Assembly (NCBI GenBank): GCA_905221605.1
Contig: CAJNDS010002151.1
Coordinates: 570,259 to 634,258 of the forward strand
Length of the DNA: 64,000 bases
Reading direction: 5' to 3'
Origin: Symbiodinium natans
Lineage: Eukaryota > Sar > Dinophyceae > Suessiales > Symbiodiniaceae
The stretch's first letter is position 1, and each line of letters starts with the position of its first letter. The position numbers and the translations under genes were made by a program. The notes under the pieces were generated by a model. The model was not told the origin of the DNA and searched no databases. It was given only the letters and a program-made list of their open reading frames with translations. This document shows, piece after piece, positions 29,901 to 40,265 of the stretch.

Positions 29901-32900
29901 GTTCTATGGGCATATGAAACAGGGTTTATATTTCTGTTTTTGGTGAGTGTAGATAAGGTTCCTTTTGAATATTGGTGAGTGTATGTACTTGGTGTCCTTT
30001 TGGGGGTACAAGAAATATACTTCATATGTGCCGGCGGGCTTCCCAAGTCCTCCCCACCAAAGCCCCAGAAAAGCTCGAAAGCTCCTGGTAAAAGACCCGA
30101 AAAGACCCTATACAAGCTCAGGATTCTTAGATCACCTAGCCCAGGGTTTGGGGTTTAGGGTTTAGGGTTTAGGGTTTAGGGTTTAGGGTTTAGGGTTTAG
30201 GGTTTAGGGTTTAGGGTTTAGGGTTAGGGTTAGGGTTTAGGGTTTAGGGTTTAGGGTTTAGGGTTTAGGGTTTGGGGTGTAGGGGTTCTTAAGGCACCCG
30301 AAGGCCTTTGCCCTAACACACGAGCCAGGGTGCCAGCTAACCAAAGAACTTCGCGCCGAAGCCCCATAAACTCTAACCCCGAACCCTTTAGGGTTTAGGG
30401 TTTAGGGTTTAGGGTTTAGGGTTTAGGGTTTAGGGTTTAGGGTTTAGGGTTTAGGGCTTAGGGTTTAGGGTTTATAATCCCTAACCCCGAACCCAAATGC
30501 CGAGGCCACGCACCCTAAACCCCTTTAAACACTATAAATTCCAGCTATATACTAAACCCCAGACCCTAAATCCTAGTGGGGAATGACCACTACACCCGAG
30601 AAACGTCGTCCGAATTGGACCAACAACCAACCGAAGCCCTGCCGGCTATGTGCGAGTGTGAGAGTCGAAGCCCTAAACCCCAAACCCAAAACCCCAAACC
30701 CTAAACCCCAAGCCCTAAACCCCAAGCCCTAAACCTTAAACCCTATACCCTAAACCCTAAACTCTAAACCCTAAACCCTAAACCCTAAACCCTCCGAGGC
30801 TTTCTGGCGGAGACCTTCTTCACCGCGCTGCGCGACGCGGCCCTCCGGGGCCTGGATGTGCCCAGATCGTCCAAGGGTTTAGGGTTTAGGGTTTAGGAGG
30901 GTTTAGGGTTTAGGGTTTTAGGGTTTTAGGGTTTTAGGGTTTAGGGTTTAGAGTTTAGGGTTTAGGGCCTCTAGCTCCCTTTAAGTCCCAGGTCGTGCTC
31001 TTGGTGGACTACATCGGGTCCTTCTCTTTGAGAAACGACTGGGTCCGCGAGTTGCGAAGCGTTGGCGCAGATGTGGTGGGTGGGCATGTTTGGGAGGGCG
31101 GGGGGTTTAGGGTTGAGGGTTTAGGGTTGAGGGTTGAGCGTTGAGGGTTTAGGGTTTAGGGTTTAGGGTTAGTATAGGATGTCAAGCAGGACCCTTATTC
31201 CCTTTTTGGGGGGTTTGGGTTCCCTTCTAAACCCCTTTAAGCAAAAAAGGGCACCCTGTTAAATCCCAGGTTACTGGGCAACCTAGTAGTATCGTTTATC
31301 ATAGCTCACTGTCGAGTTCAGAATTGACTCACCTACAGTTCTGAAGTAAGGACGCCCTTAGCAGGTGTTTGAACCCTACATGCCCTGAAAGCCTTCAAAG
31401 CCCGACACCGTGGACCCGAAGCCTTTAAGGGCATGTAAGTGATAAACCTCTAACCCTAAACCCTAAACCCTAAACCCTACACCAAAACCCCCAACCCTAA
31501 ACCCCAAAACCTAAACCCTAATACCCAAACCCCATTAGGAACCAGCCTCGAGTCATGGCGCCAGGTGTTCTTCAACCCGGTTCTGCCTTCGAGCTACTGC
31601 GTGGGGCCGCTGTCCTTCCGAGACCACCGCAAGATCATGGCTCCTGGGTTCTTAGTAGCAGCTACTAAGTTAGAGAGAGAGGTTTAGGGTTTGGGGTTTA
31701 GGGTTTAGGGTTTAGGGTTTAGGGCTTAGGGTTTAGGGTTTAGGGTTAGCTTCGTAGCTGAGTAGGTAACCCTTAACCTTTTGGGGTATATATAATCCCA
31801 GCATACTTGAAAGGTTGACCTTTTTTGGGCCTATATAGGGTACTCAGCAACTAGGGGTTTGAGGTGTTGGGCTTCAGCTTTGGGATTTTCGCCTTATATG
31901 GCCTCGGGGCGTAGGGTTTAGAGGGTGAATGGGGTGGCACAAAGATGCGCAAGTCAAAAATCTACCCACGACTGCAGCAGACATGCGCATGAGTCCAGAG
32001 TACAACTCTCGCTGCGACTTCAGACAGCAGAGGTGTGTGATGACGTCGGCTTCTGCGGTGGCATGAACATACAGGAGTCGCGCAAACCTGGTGGAAGGTT
32101 TGGAGGTTCGCTTGCCGAAGGTCTGCAGGGAGGCGCCTCCCTCCTGCACCATCTGCAATTTAAGCTTTAGGGCCCTATAACCTCCCTTCCCAGATCTTCC
32201 AAAACAAGGAATATACCCTAATTCTGAATAAGGATCCTGACTATGAATTAGGGTATTTTCCTTATTAATCAAGGGTTTCTGGAAGATCTGGGTTATAATC
32301 TCAGCTATAAATTTTTTGGTGTTGCCTGGCTTAGGTCCATCGACTTGTAAGAAGTTCAGGGGGGCCTCTACGCCTGGCTCCCTGTATCGATAGCCGTAGA
32401 GTTTGTTGTTCATAGGGGTTATGTTAGGGTTTAGGGTTTAGGGTTTAGGGTTTAGGGTTTAGGGTTTAGGGCTAGTGCAGGAGGAAGTGGGCGAGGAGGA
32501 GTTTGGCACCAGCCGCTTCTACGACGTGCACTCGAAGCTGGAGGGCCCCTGCGTGGCCGACTTGGCTGAGGCCGGTTTTTGGGGGGCTTTAGGGTTTAGG
32601 GTTTAGGGCTTAGGGTGTAGGGCTCGGGGCTTAGGGCTTAGGGCTCAGGGCTTAGGGTTTAGGCGGTTTGGGGTTTGGGGTTTCGGGGGTTTAGGGTTTA
32701 GAGTCTAGGGTTTACTAGGGGAACGACATGATCGGAATAGCAAACTCACAAGCCCTAAGCCCTGAAGCCTGAAGCCCTAAACCCTAAACCCTAAACCCTA
32801 ACCCTAAACCCTAAACCCTAAACCCTAAACCCTAAACCCTAAACCCTAAACCCTAAACCCTAAACCCTACCCCCTAAACCCTAAACCCTAAACCCTAAAC

Positions 32901-35531
32901 CCTAAACCCTAACCCTAAACCCTAAACCCTAAACCCTAAACCCTAAACCCTAAACCCTAAACCCTAAACCCTAAACCCTACCCCCTAAACCCTAAACCCT
33001 AAACCGGACCCAGAGTTGAGAAACATTTCCCACCTGCCCCAAACCACCAAGGTTTTGGAGTACTATACTTTATACTACTTTGTTTTTGGGGTTCTGTGTT
33101 CCTCTTATGGCTACTTCTACCTCAAAAGTACACAGGGTCTACTCCAAAGTAGGGCCACAGAGGTCTTTCGCGACTCGCTTCGAGAAGCTGGCGGGCGCGT
33201 GATGCGGAACTCTATTGAGATTCCTGCGAGGCTGCTTCGGGGGGTTTCGTACTTTGCCAATGTTCAGGGTTTCTGCTCAGAAGAGGGTTTCATATGCTAG
33301 AGGCTTTAACAAGAATCATTCGACCCCCTAACTCCTGAAGAACTACTCCCTCCCACGGCCCTGCAAGGAAGGAGCCGGGCGTCTACGTTCAGATCCTCCA
33401 GTCCAACGTGCGGCGGCGCCGCCGCACACTCCAGAAGGCCCGGGTTCAGGATTTAGGGTTCATAGAGTTTATAGGGTTTTAGGGTGTGTGTGTGTGTGTG
33501 TGTCTGTCCGTGAGATTTCCAAAATTGTCCCCCTACCCAAAGAGCCCAATATCCCTTAATTAGGGAATATTGCTTATTGCTTAATTTATATAGGGATCCT
33601 TAATATGATTTTAAGGAATCTTCCTGGATCCTTCATTTGATTTAAGGAATCTTCCTTAATTAAGAGGTATTGGGCTCTTTGGGAGCATCACCACTAGCAC
33701 CCTGCAGGGAGGCATGGAAGGCAAGGGCTTGCTTGCATTTAGGGTTTAGGGTTTAGGGTTTAGGGTTTAGGGTTTAGGGTTTAGGGTTTAGGGTTTAGGG
33801 TTTAGGGTTTAGGGTTTAGGGTTTAGGGTTTAGGGTTTAGGGTTTAGGGTTTAGGGTTTAGGGTTTATTGATTATTGTTACTTTGGGGGTCCAGGCATGC
33901 TGCTCGTTAGCAGATGCCTGACAGCTGCGGCCCTGACGAAATTGGATGTTGGCTTGTTGGAGGAATGACTGAATCGACCTTTTGCCACGCGAGTTGAGGT
34001 TGGTTGAGCTTGTGTCGGCCTGGTCCAGCGTGCTGGCACGTGTTGTTGCTGCCCGTGTTTCCTAAGTTGTCTTCGCGATCCTGTTTTGAGGAATGCAAGA
34101 ACCCTAAACCCCTAAACCCTATGGTCAAGTGCTTGGTTAGTGCCTGCTGGCGGAGGTCATCTCGAAGAGCATCGATGCAGCCGACGAGTCCGTGCTGCTC
34201 ACGACAGCCTACTTCTTCCCACCGGGCTTCCTCAAGAACGCCCTCTTGAGGGCGCCCGCTTGAGTTTAGGGTTAAGGGTTTAGGGTTTAGGGTTTCGAGG
34301 CCGTTTGTACCCAGAGTAGCTGAGCGAGTACACTTTACACTTTTTGGGATCCTCTAACCCCCCGATTGAACTGAAGGTGTACACTTTTTGGCGGGGCTTA
34401 TGAACTCTGCAACAAAGTAATAGGGATTATCATACCCACTATTCGATTCCTTATGAAGGACTGTTGGTAGAAGGGGGAACATCCCAATCTACAAAAGGGG
34501 GCTTATGAACTCAGCAACTAAGGTGCCGGCTCGTGGGGCCAGGCTCTCGCTGCTGCTTTCCGGGTCCTCGGACTTCTACCCTCTGCCGGGCGACCTGCTG
34601 GCACAGACCCACTTCTTGCGCAACTTCCTGCGCGACACCCCGAGCCAGCAAGTCAAAGTGCACTTGTATGGCCACCGCCACATGCATGCAAAGCACATGT
34701 GTGTGGATGCTAGGGTGGATTTGGCATACATTTTTCTTGGCTTTCTTCTGGCTGGCTCTTAGGACTTTAACCTTTTGGGGTTTAGAAACTACAAGAAGGA
34801 GCCTAAAAGTTAAACTTGTAGGAGGGGTTCAGAAGTCAGCCAAGTTTTGACGTTCTCCTAGTCCTGCTTTCTAAGAGTTCTGAACGCTTAGAAAAACATG
34901 TTTTGGATAAGGCACCCAAGTATCGCCCTAAACCCTAAACCCTAAACCCTAAACCCTACACCTTTCCAAGGATGGGGTTTTCTCCACCATCGGTTCTTTC
35001 AACTTTGACCTCTACTCCGCGCGGCGCAACCTCGAGGTGGGCGTCGCTGTTTTCGACCGGGACTTCGCGCTGAAGATGCAGAGCCCCAGCCGAGGGGGGG
35101 TTTGGGGCTTAGGGTTTTGGGGTTTAGGGCAAGTTTAGGGTTTAGGGTTTAGGGTCTATAGGGTTTAGGTTTTAGGGGTCTGGGGTTCAGGGTTTGGGTT
35201 TAGGGTTTAGGGTTCAGGGTTTGGGGTCTATGGTTTAGGAGGTAGACGAGAGGGCTGTTGGAAGGGCTTAGGGGGTTGACCCGCAGCTCGATGTTTCCCC
35301 CTAAGCGCTTATACCTCGTAACCCTTAAGCGCTATCCCAAGACCTGAACCTCCGACCCCTAAGCCCTAAACCCTAAACCCCAAACCCCAAACCCTAAACC
35401 CTCAACCCTTAACCCTAAACGCTAAACCAAAAAGGAATCCCTTCATTCTTCCTGGGGATCCCAGTGAAAGGAACCTGCACCTGAAGCGCGCGGCCGAGTC
35501 ACGACAAACATTCTACAGCCACCCGCCCGAG
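26980..35531 (+). CDS. Phospholipase D / cardiolipin synthase-like gene
   Basis: The hand-read exons are 26980-27065, 27607-27665, 28172-28267, 28950-29055, 29380-29497, 30799-30857, 30992-31075, 31565-31639, 32033-32074, 32481-32570, 33163-33230, 33368-33437, 34156-34251, 34523-34708, 34971-35080 and 35471 to about 35531. The phases agree at the junctions and give about 468 residues. Two HxK(x)4D motifs are complete: FRDHRKIMVCDD (its codons split between 31565-31639 and 32033-32074) and HMHAKHMCVDDG (34523/34971). Between and around them are VVLLVDYIGS, GFCGGMNI, FYDVHSKLEGPCV, SVLLTTAYFFPPGFL and IGSFNFDLYSARRNLEVG, the standard landmarks of the two-domain PLD superfamily closest to cardiolipin synthases. 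The family acts on phospholipid phosphodiesters, often at membranes. The first three exons are family-unspecific and depend on phase only. The true N- and C-termini are not located. Donors are GT (4), GC (7) and GA (4). Confidence 0.85.
27439..27530. repeat. Three-copy tandem repeat of about 35 bp
   Basis: AGCCATCC(A/C/G)GGCCCTCC and CCAAATGT recur three times. Confidence 0.65.
27675..27930. repeat. Long TTTAGGG array with variant blocks
   Basis: About 36 units. Exact TTTAGGG is followed by a block of TTTCGGG, a few TGTCGGG and TGTAGGG, and then TTCAGGG before returning to TTTAGGG. It lies in an intron of the phospholipase D-like gene. Confidence 0.92.
28093..28158. mobile_element. Family F short copy
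   Basis: TGGGGGTTTCCGACAATC at the left, CCCCTATTTTCGTAAACCCC at the right; the two ends are near inverted repeats. It ends 13 bases before the exon at 28172. Confidence 0.6.
28278..28346. repeat. CCCTAAA array
   Basis: About ten exact units, interrupted at the right by the family B element at 28347. Confidence 0.9.
28347..28436. mobile_element. Family B element inserted in a telomeric array
   Basis: It runs from AACAGTCCTTAATAGGGATC to GGGGGGAACATCCCAA, with ATCCCTACTAAGGACTG as the inverted core. Confidence 0.75.
29089..29217. mobile_element. AAT-rich TIR element
   Basis: CTTAAGAACCCCAAAGAATA at the left pairs with TTTTTTGGTGGTTCTTAAG at the right. The middle has AATAATAATAATTATTATTA and AATCCCTAT repeats. 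It is in the intron after the exon ending at 29055. Confidence 0.65.
29910..30029. mobile_element. Family H TIR element
   Basis: GCATATGAA and TTCATATG are at the ends. TTGGTGAGTGTA occurs twice inside, followed by GGGGGTACAAGAAATATA. The second copy is at 52956-53073. Confidence 0.7.
30150..30475. repeat. Two TTTAGGG arrays
   Basis: The arrays are at 30150-30280 and 30388-30475, separated by about 110 bp of unique sequence, inside the intron between exons ending 29497 and starting 30799. Confidence 0.9.
31170..31295. mobile_element. Degenerate family C-like element
   Basis: CCCTTTTTGGGGGGTTTGGG and GGTTCCCTTCTAAACCC, then GGTTACTGGGCAACC, recall the family C interior and right end. The left terminus is poorly preserved. 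Confidence 0.4.
31750..31855. mobile_element. Family D TIR element
   Basis: CTTCGTAGCTGAGTAGGTAA at the left, GGGTACTCAGCAACTAG at the right. AACCTTTTGGGG and AAGGTTGACCTTTT pair internally. Confidence 0.65.
32189..32293. mobile_element. Family A TIR element, intact
   Basis: CCCAGATCTTCCAAAACAAG at the left, TTTCTGGAAGATCTGGG at the right. ATATACCCTAATTC pairs with GAATTAGGGTATTTTC. It lies in the intron between exons 32033-32074 and 32481-32570. Confidence 0.82.
32785..33005. repeat. Long CCCTAAA array
   Basis: About 31 units, with CCCTACC at two places (about 32866 and 32980) about 114 bases apart. This suggests a larger-scale duplication of part of the array. Confidence 0.92.
33536..33683. 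mobile_element. TIR element with CCCAAAGAGCCC ends
   Basis: CCCAAAGAGCCCAATATCCC at the left pairs with GGTATTGGGCTCTTTGGG at the right. TTAATTA motifs and AAGGAATCTTCCT are repeated inside. It is distantly like family A in its interior. Confidence 0.7.
33738..33868. repeat. TTTAGGG array
   Basis: About 18 exact units. Confidence 0.93.
34310..34522. mobile_element. Family D element ending exactly at a splice acceptor, with family B inside
   Basis: The left end is AGAGTAGCTGAGCGAGTACA and the right end GAACTCAGCAACTAAG, whose final AG is the acceptor of the phospholipase D-like exon at 34523. A family B segment (about 34418-34488) sits inside. It is bracketed by copies of the family D right end: GGGGCTTATGAACTCTGCAA at about 34393 and GGGGGCTTATGAACTCAGCA at about 34497. 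Confidence 0.75.
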
Positions 35532-35789
35532 CTACGTGTTTCAAGGGTTTGGGTTCAGGGGCTTGGGGTTTAAGGGTTTTGGGTTTAGGGTTTAGGGCAC
35601 ATGCTACCGTTCTCCAGACGTCGCTAGACCCAACAAGAGAGACCCTATCAAAGCCCCAAAGCTCTCAAGGCGGAACTTCCCGAAGCCCGAAGCTCTTTAG
35701 GGCTTAGGGTTCAAGGATCTTTGGGGGGGAGAACATCAGGTTTAAGGTTTAGGACTCAGGGTTTAAGGTTTGGGATTCAGGGTTTAGGG

Positions 35790-36150
35790 TTTAGAGTTTA
35801 AGGGTTAGGGTTTAGGGTTTAGGGTTTAGGGTTTAGGGTTTAGGGTTTAGGGTTTAGGGTTTAGGGTTTAGGGTTTAGGGTTTAGGGTTTAGGGTTTAGG
35901 GTTTAGGGTTTAGGGTTTAGGGTTTAGGGCTCAGAAGCGGCTCCTTCGAAGCCTGAGGCGACTCCATGTACCACCAGCCCTGGGTGCGATGTGCCTCGCC
36001 TCACCAGTGGCACACCCTGCTTTCCTGCTTATGTTTAGGGTTTAGGGTTTAGGGTTTAGGGTTTAGGGTTTAGGGTTTAGGGTTTAGGGTTTAGGGTTTA
36101 GGGTTTAGGGTTTAGGGTTTAGGGTGTAGGGTTTAGGGTTTAGGGCTACT
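35790..36150. repeat. Two TTTAGGG arrays around an exon-like island
   Basis: Arrays at 35790-35930 and 36030-36150 bracket a 100-bp GC-rich island (35931-36030) that has open frames but no decisive splice phase. Confidence 0.85.
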
Positions 36151-36201
36151 AGGACCCGGAGTAGGACCTTATTTCCTTTTGTAGAGTTGGGGTTCCCTTA
36201 T

Positions 36202-36311
36202 CTTGGTAGCCTAGTGGCACCCTTTACACTTGTTTTTTTGGTTCTGGGCTCTCTTATGACTAACCAGAAAAAAGGGTACCCTTATTATAGGATGGTTACT
36301 GGGCTACCAAG
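36202..36311. mobile_element. Family C TIR element
   Basis: CTTGGTAGCCTAGTGGCACC at the left pairs with GGATGGTTACTGGGCTACCA at the right. Confidence 0.8.
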
Positions 36312-36904
36312 CTATACTCCCCCAAAAACACAAGAAGTGCACCCTTTTCATTCCTAGGTTGCCCCTGGGTCTAGTCTCAGATGCGAGGTTCCTTTAAACT
36401 ACGAAAGTTTAGAGTGTAGGGTTCAGAGGTAAGCCGTATAAATCCCAACAAGCCCTAACAAACCCCTAATATCCGTAGAAGCACTCTGTACCCTTTAAGC
36501 CCTCTAAACCCTGAAAACCCTCAACGCCAAACCCCGAACCCTATATAAACCCTATAAACCATGAATCCCCTAAACGCCAAACCCTAGCCCTATACACCCG
36601 ATAAGCCCTGTAAACCCCGTAAGCCCTATAAGACCTCAACCCTAATCTTCAGCCCTGAAAACCTCCCTTCCCTAAGAGCCCTAAACAAAATCCTCCTAAA
36701 CTCAAACAAAAACAAACCAAGGAACCCCAGGCGCTCGAAAAAACTACTAAAACACCCTCTAACACCCCCACGAACTCTCTAAACACCCTCTAAACATCCC
36801 AAAACCCTAAACCCAAAACCCTAAACCCTCTAGAAGCCCCAAAACCCTAGGTGCTTGTGCCTTGGCCTTCGGCCTGGTGAGGCTTTCTGGGAGGCGCCTC
36901 GGCG

Positions 36905-36930
36905 GTAACTTCCGTGCGCTTTCGAAGGGG
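36905..36930 (+). CDS. Possible small exon
   Basis: A GAG|G acceptor and a GAAG|G donor region bound a frame reading LGGNFRALSKG. It is a weak call based only on splice pattern and lack of repeats. Confidence 0.2.
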
Positions 36931-37564
36931 CCTTTGAGGTTCAGGGTTGAGGGTTTAGGGTTTAGGGTTTAGGTGTAGAGTTTAGGGTTTAGGGCTTAGG
37001 GTTTCGGGTTTAGGGTTTGCGGGATGAAGAGGTTTTGGGCAATGATCATGGCGTAGCGGCCGTAGCCTAGCAAGCGCACTCAGGATTTAGGGTTTCAGGG
37101 CTTAGGAGGCTTCATGGTCTGTAGGGGTTCGGGGCTGAGGTCTTTTACGTAGGGTTTCGGGATACCGGGCTTCCCGGTTTGTTTAGGGTTTGGTGGGGTT
37201 TAGGGTTTAGGGTTTGGGGTTTAGTGTCTAGAGTTTAGGATTTAGGGTTTAGGATTTAGGGTTTAGGGTTTAGGGGGGGGCTCCTGGGAAAGGTTTCAGA
37301 CCGAGAGCACCTGGGACGTCTTCTTGTAGCACCCTCCTTCCTGAAGTGGGCATGGAGGTTGATCTGAGTTACGGTCCCGCTTTGGCACCCGTTATAGTAC
37401 CCTAGAGGTCCACCTTATTATTACTTGTATGTGTTTGGTCCCAAAGTCCCTTTCTAGGAAGCACTTTAAGGCCCAAGTATTCCCTATTTAGGTACATGGA
37501 CCCTAAACCCTCTTTAGTTACATGGACCCTTTTGGGGTATGATAGGGCGGCACACACCTGCCAG

Positions 37565-37616
37565 GAATGTCTTTGACGGCCTGGACTGCTTTCAACGGAA
37601 GTGGCTTCTGCGTAAG
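37565..37616 (+). CDS. Candidate exon
   Basis: The CCAG|G acceptor and GC donor (AAG|GC) bound the frame NVFDGLDCFQRKWLLRK, which is protein-like. The antisense strand is also open. It may belong to a gene between the phospholipase D-like gene and the satellite block; the product is unknown. Confidence 0.4.
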
Positions 37617-37860
37617 GCACGGGTGCACTTTCCTGCTGTCCCACTTCGGGGTTTAGGGCTTAGGGCTTTAGGCTTATAGGGTTTAGGGTTTAGGGTTTAG
37701 GGTTTAGGGCTTAGGGTTTAGGGTTTAGGGTTTAGGGTTTAGGGTTTAGGGTTTAAGAACTGATCCTCAGGGCTGCAAAAGCCCGAAGTCCAAGCCCAAG
37801 ACAAGGCCTCCTCACAGGCCCGAACACCTCCACATCCTCCACTATGGTCCCTTACCTGCT

Positions 37861-37925
37861 TCAAATGGTTCCGAAGTATGGACCCTGGGGTTTCAAATGG
37901 TTCCGAAGTATGGACCCTGGGGTTT
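37861..37925. repeat. Two-copy direct repeat
   Basis: ATGGTTCCGAAGTATGGACC followed by CTGGGGTTT occurs twice in tandem. Confidence 0.75.
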
Positions 37926-38397
37926 TAAGAGTTTTCAGAGGAGTGATTAGGGTTTAGGGTTTAGGGTTTCCCAATGACTAATGAACGGCCGATAACGCAG
38001 GCCTCCTTGACATTCTTGCTGGAGGAACAGTGACTCGGCACCGTGGTCGGCTGCATCGTGTGCGGTTGGCGCTTCTGTGTGCCTGATGAGTGCCTGATGA
38101 GTGCCAGCTGAGGCAATGCGAACCTGACTCCACCTTGAAAACTCGAAACCCGAGATTCCCTGGAAAGTCCTGGCTGTTGACCCCCTGTTTCTTAGAATGG
38201 AATGAGGGAATGAGGGCCCTATATATGTATATACATATGTAAGAGGAACCTTTATGTATTATTAGGCATGTTCTCTTTGTTTTAATATGTTCTATACTAC
38301 TGAAGGTTTAGGGTTTAAGTTTAGGGTTTAGGGTCTAGGCTCAGGACTCATCGGGACGTCTGCTACTTGGATTATGGTATCAAACAGTCTCGCGTTG

Positions 38398-39127
38398 TCG
38401 GATTTGGGGCTGCGCGCGTGCGTGGGGTCTCCCCCCACAAACCCCTCGAAAGAAAGAAATAAAAATAGAAAGCAAGAAAGCGCAAAGATAGAACAAGGAA
38501 AGAAAGCAGGTAGCTGTTCGTTGCAAAGGGGGTCTCGGCTCCCCCTAGTGCAGGCCTGAGTTCCCTTGTTCCCTCCATTTTGTCATAGGTGAGAAAAGCA
38601 CATGGACGAGAAGAGAGAAGCAGGCAGTTGTTCGTTGCAAAAGTGGCCCCTTTGGCTGAGTTCCCCTGTTCCCTCCAGTTTGTCTTCTGCAATCCACCCC
38701 CCTGACTTCCAACAGTTCTGTTCAGATAGGACAAAACGGCTCCCCTGTTCATTCGTGCATTTTCTTTTCAACAGACTCATTCGGCGAGAAGGAACAGACA
38801 ACAAGAGGAAAACACCAAGGAATGAACAAAAGTCCATTATTTTCGTTTTTCTTATCGAGGGGAGAAAGGGTTCGGAGAACAGGAGGAGGACAAAGAACAA
38901 ATCAATTGTCGTAGAATACCTTATGCCCTCTCCTCTCTTCCCTTTCTTGCCTTTGGGAAGAAGAAAGAACGAAGGAAGGCATAAACAACAAATTCTGAGA
39001 GGCGCCACTAGTCAATCATCCACCCTTGCCTCTCTTGTTTCTCTTCTTTGGCTCTCTCCATACCAAGAATGTTTGTGTAAGGACGCAAACCATCCCACTG
39101 CAATGTCCTCCCTCTTCTCTCTGCTCG

Positions 39128-39191
<64 letters not shown>

Positions 39192-39260
39192 GCTTGTGTC
39201 TCTTCTTCTTGTTCTTCCTAGGGACGGCCGTGGGCAGGGGTGGAATTTACGTCCTCCTTA
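38398..39260. other. Unique region with a diverged direct repeat and a TC tract
   Basis: GCAGGTAGCTGTTCGTTGCA (about 38506) recurs as GCAGGCAGTTGTTCGTTGCA (about 38620), each followed by GAGTTCCC and TGTTCCCTCCA. A 219-codon + frame (38602-39261) runs through purine-rich sequence and then into the TC microsatellite. Its composition is low-complexity, frames on the other strand are open too, and no family is recognised, so I do not call a gene. Confidence 0.5.
39130..39188. repeat. TC dinucleotide microsatellite
   Basis: About 29 TC units. Confidence 0.95.
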
Positions 39261-39261
39261 A

Positions 39262-40265
39262 GTTTTTGGAAAACTGAGCTCCCAAAATGAAGTCCCAAAA
39301 TGACAAACCGCAAGCAGTGTCCCCCTTAAGTTTTTGGAGAACTGAGCTCCCAAAATGTCAAATCGCAAGCAGTGTCCACCTGAAATTTTGGAAAACTGAG
39401 CACCCAAAATGACAAATCGCAAGCAGTGTCCCCCTTAAGTTCTTGGAAAACTGAGCTCCCAAAATGACAAATCGCAAGCAGTGCCCCCTGAAGTTTTTGG
39501 AAAACTGAGCTTCCAAAATGACACATCGCAAGCAGTGTCCCCGCAAGCAGTGTCCCCTTTAAGTTTTTGGCAAACTGAGCGCCCAAAATGACAAATCGCA
39601 AGCAGTGTCCCCCCTAAGCTTTTGGAAAACTGGGCGCCAAAATGACAAATCGCAAGCAGTGTCCCCCTTAAGTTCTTGGAAACCTGAGCTCCCAAAATGA
39701 CAAATCGCAAGCAGTGCCCCCCTGAAGTTTTTGGAAAACTGAGCTTCCAAAATGACACATCGCAAGCAGTGTCCCCTTTAAGTTTTTGGCAAACTGAGCG
39801 CCCAAAGTGACAAATCGCAAGCAGTGTCCCCCCTAAGCTTTTGGAAAACTGGGCGCCCAAAATGACAAATCGCAAGCAGTGTCCCCCTTAAGTTCTTGGA
39901 AAACTGAGGTCCCAAAATGACAAATCGCAAGCAGTGTCCCCCCTGATTTTTTTTGGAAACTGAGCTTCCAAAATGACAGATCGCAAGCAGTGTCCCCCTT
40001 AACTTAACCGAGCGCCCAAAATGACAAATCGAAAACAGTGTCCCCCTTAAGTTTTTGGAAAACTGAGCTCTCAAAATAACAAATCGCAAGCAGTGTCCCC
40101 CTTAAGTTTTTGGCAAACTGAGCGCCCCAAGCGACAAATCGCAAGCAGTGTCCCCCTTAAGTTTTTGGAAAACTGAGCGCCCAAAATGACAAATCGCAAG
40201 CAGTGTCCCCCTGAAGGTTTTGGAAAACCGAGCTTCCAAAATGACAAACCGCAAGCATTGTCATC
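39262..40265. repeat. Satellite, about 55-bp unit, about 18 copies
   Basis: The unit contains AAGTTTTTGGAAAACTGAGC, CCCAAAATGACAAATCGCAA and GCAGTGTCCCCCTT. Copies differ by point changes and small indels, and a 165-bp higher-order pattern is suggested by recurring CTTCCAAAATGACACATC copies. Minus-strand ORFs here are by-products. Confidence 0.92.

Noticed and set aside
35931-36030. Exon continuing the phospholipase D-like gene
   Set aside because: Three frames are open and none gives a decisive splice phase with the exon at 35471.
37022-37085. Minus-strand membrane-like exon (LLGYGRYAMIIAQNLF)
   Set aside because: The plus strand is equally plausible as a terminal exon (EEVLGNDHGVAAVA then stop), so neither was called.
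38602-39261. 219-codon + strand ORF
   Set aside because: It ends in a TC microsatellite translated as Leu-Ser, has biased composition, and overlaps open minus frames. No motif is recognised.
39326-40089. Several minus-strand repeat proteins (CDLSFW, LAICHFG)
   Set aside because: By-products of the 55-bp satellite. Small indels shift frames between copies, and coding sequence under selection would not tolerate that.
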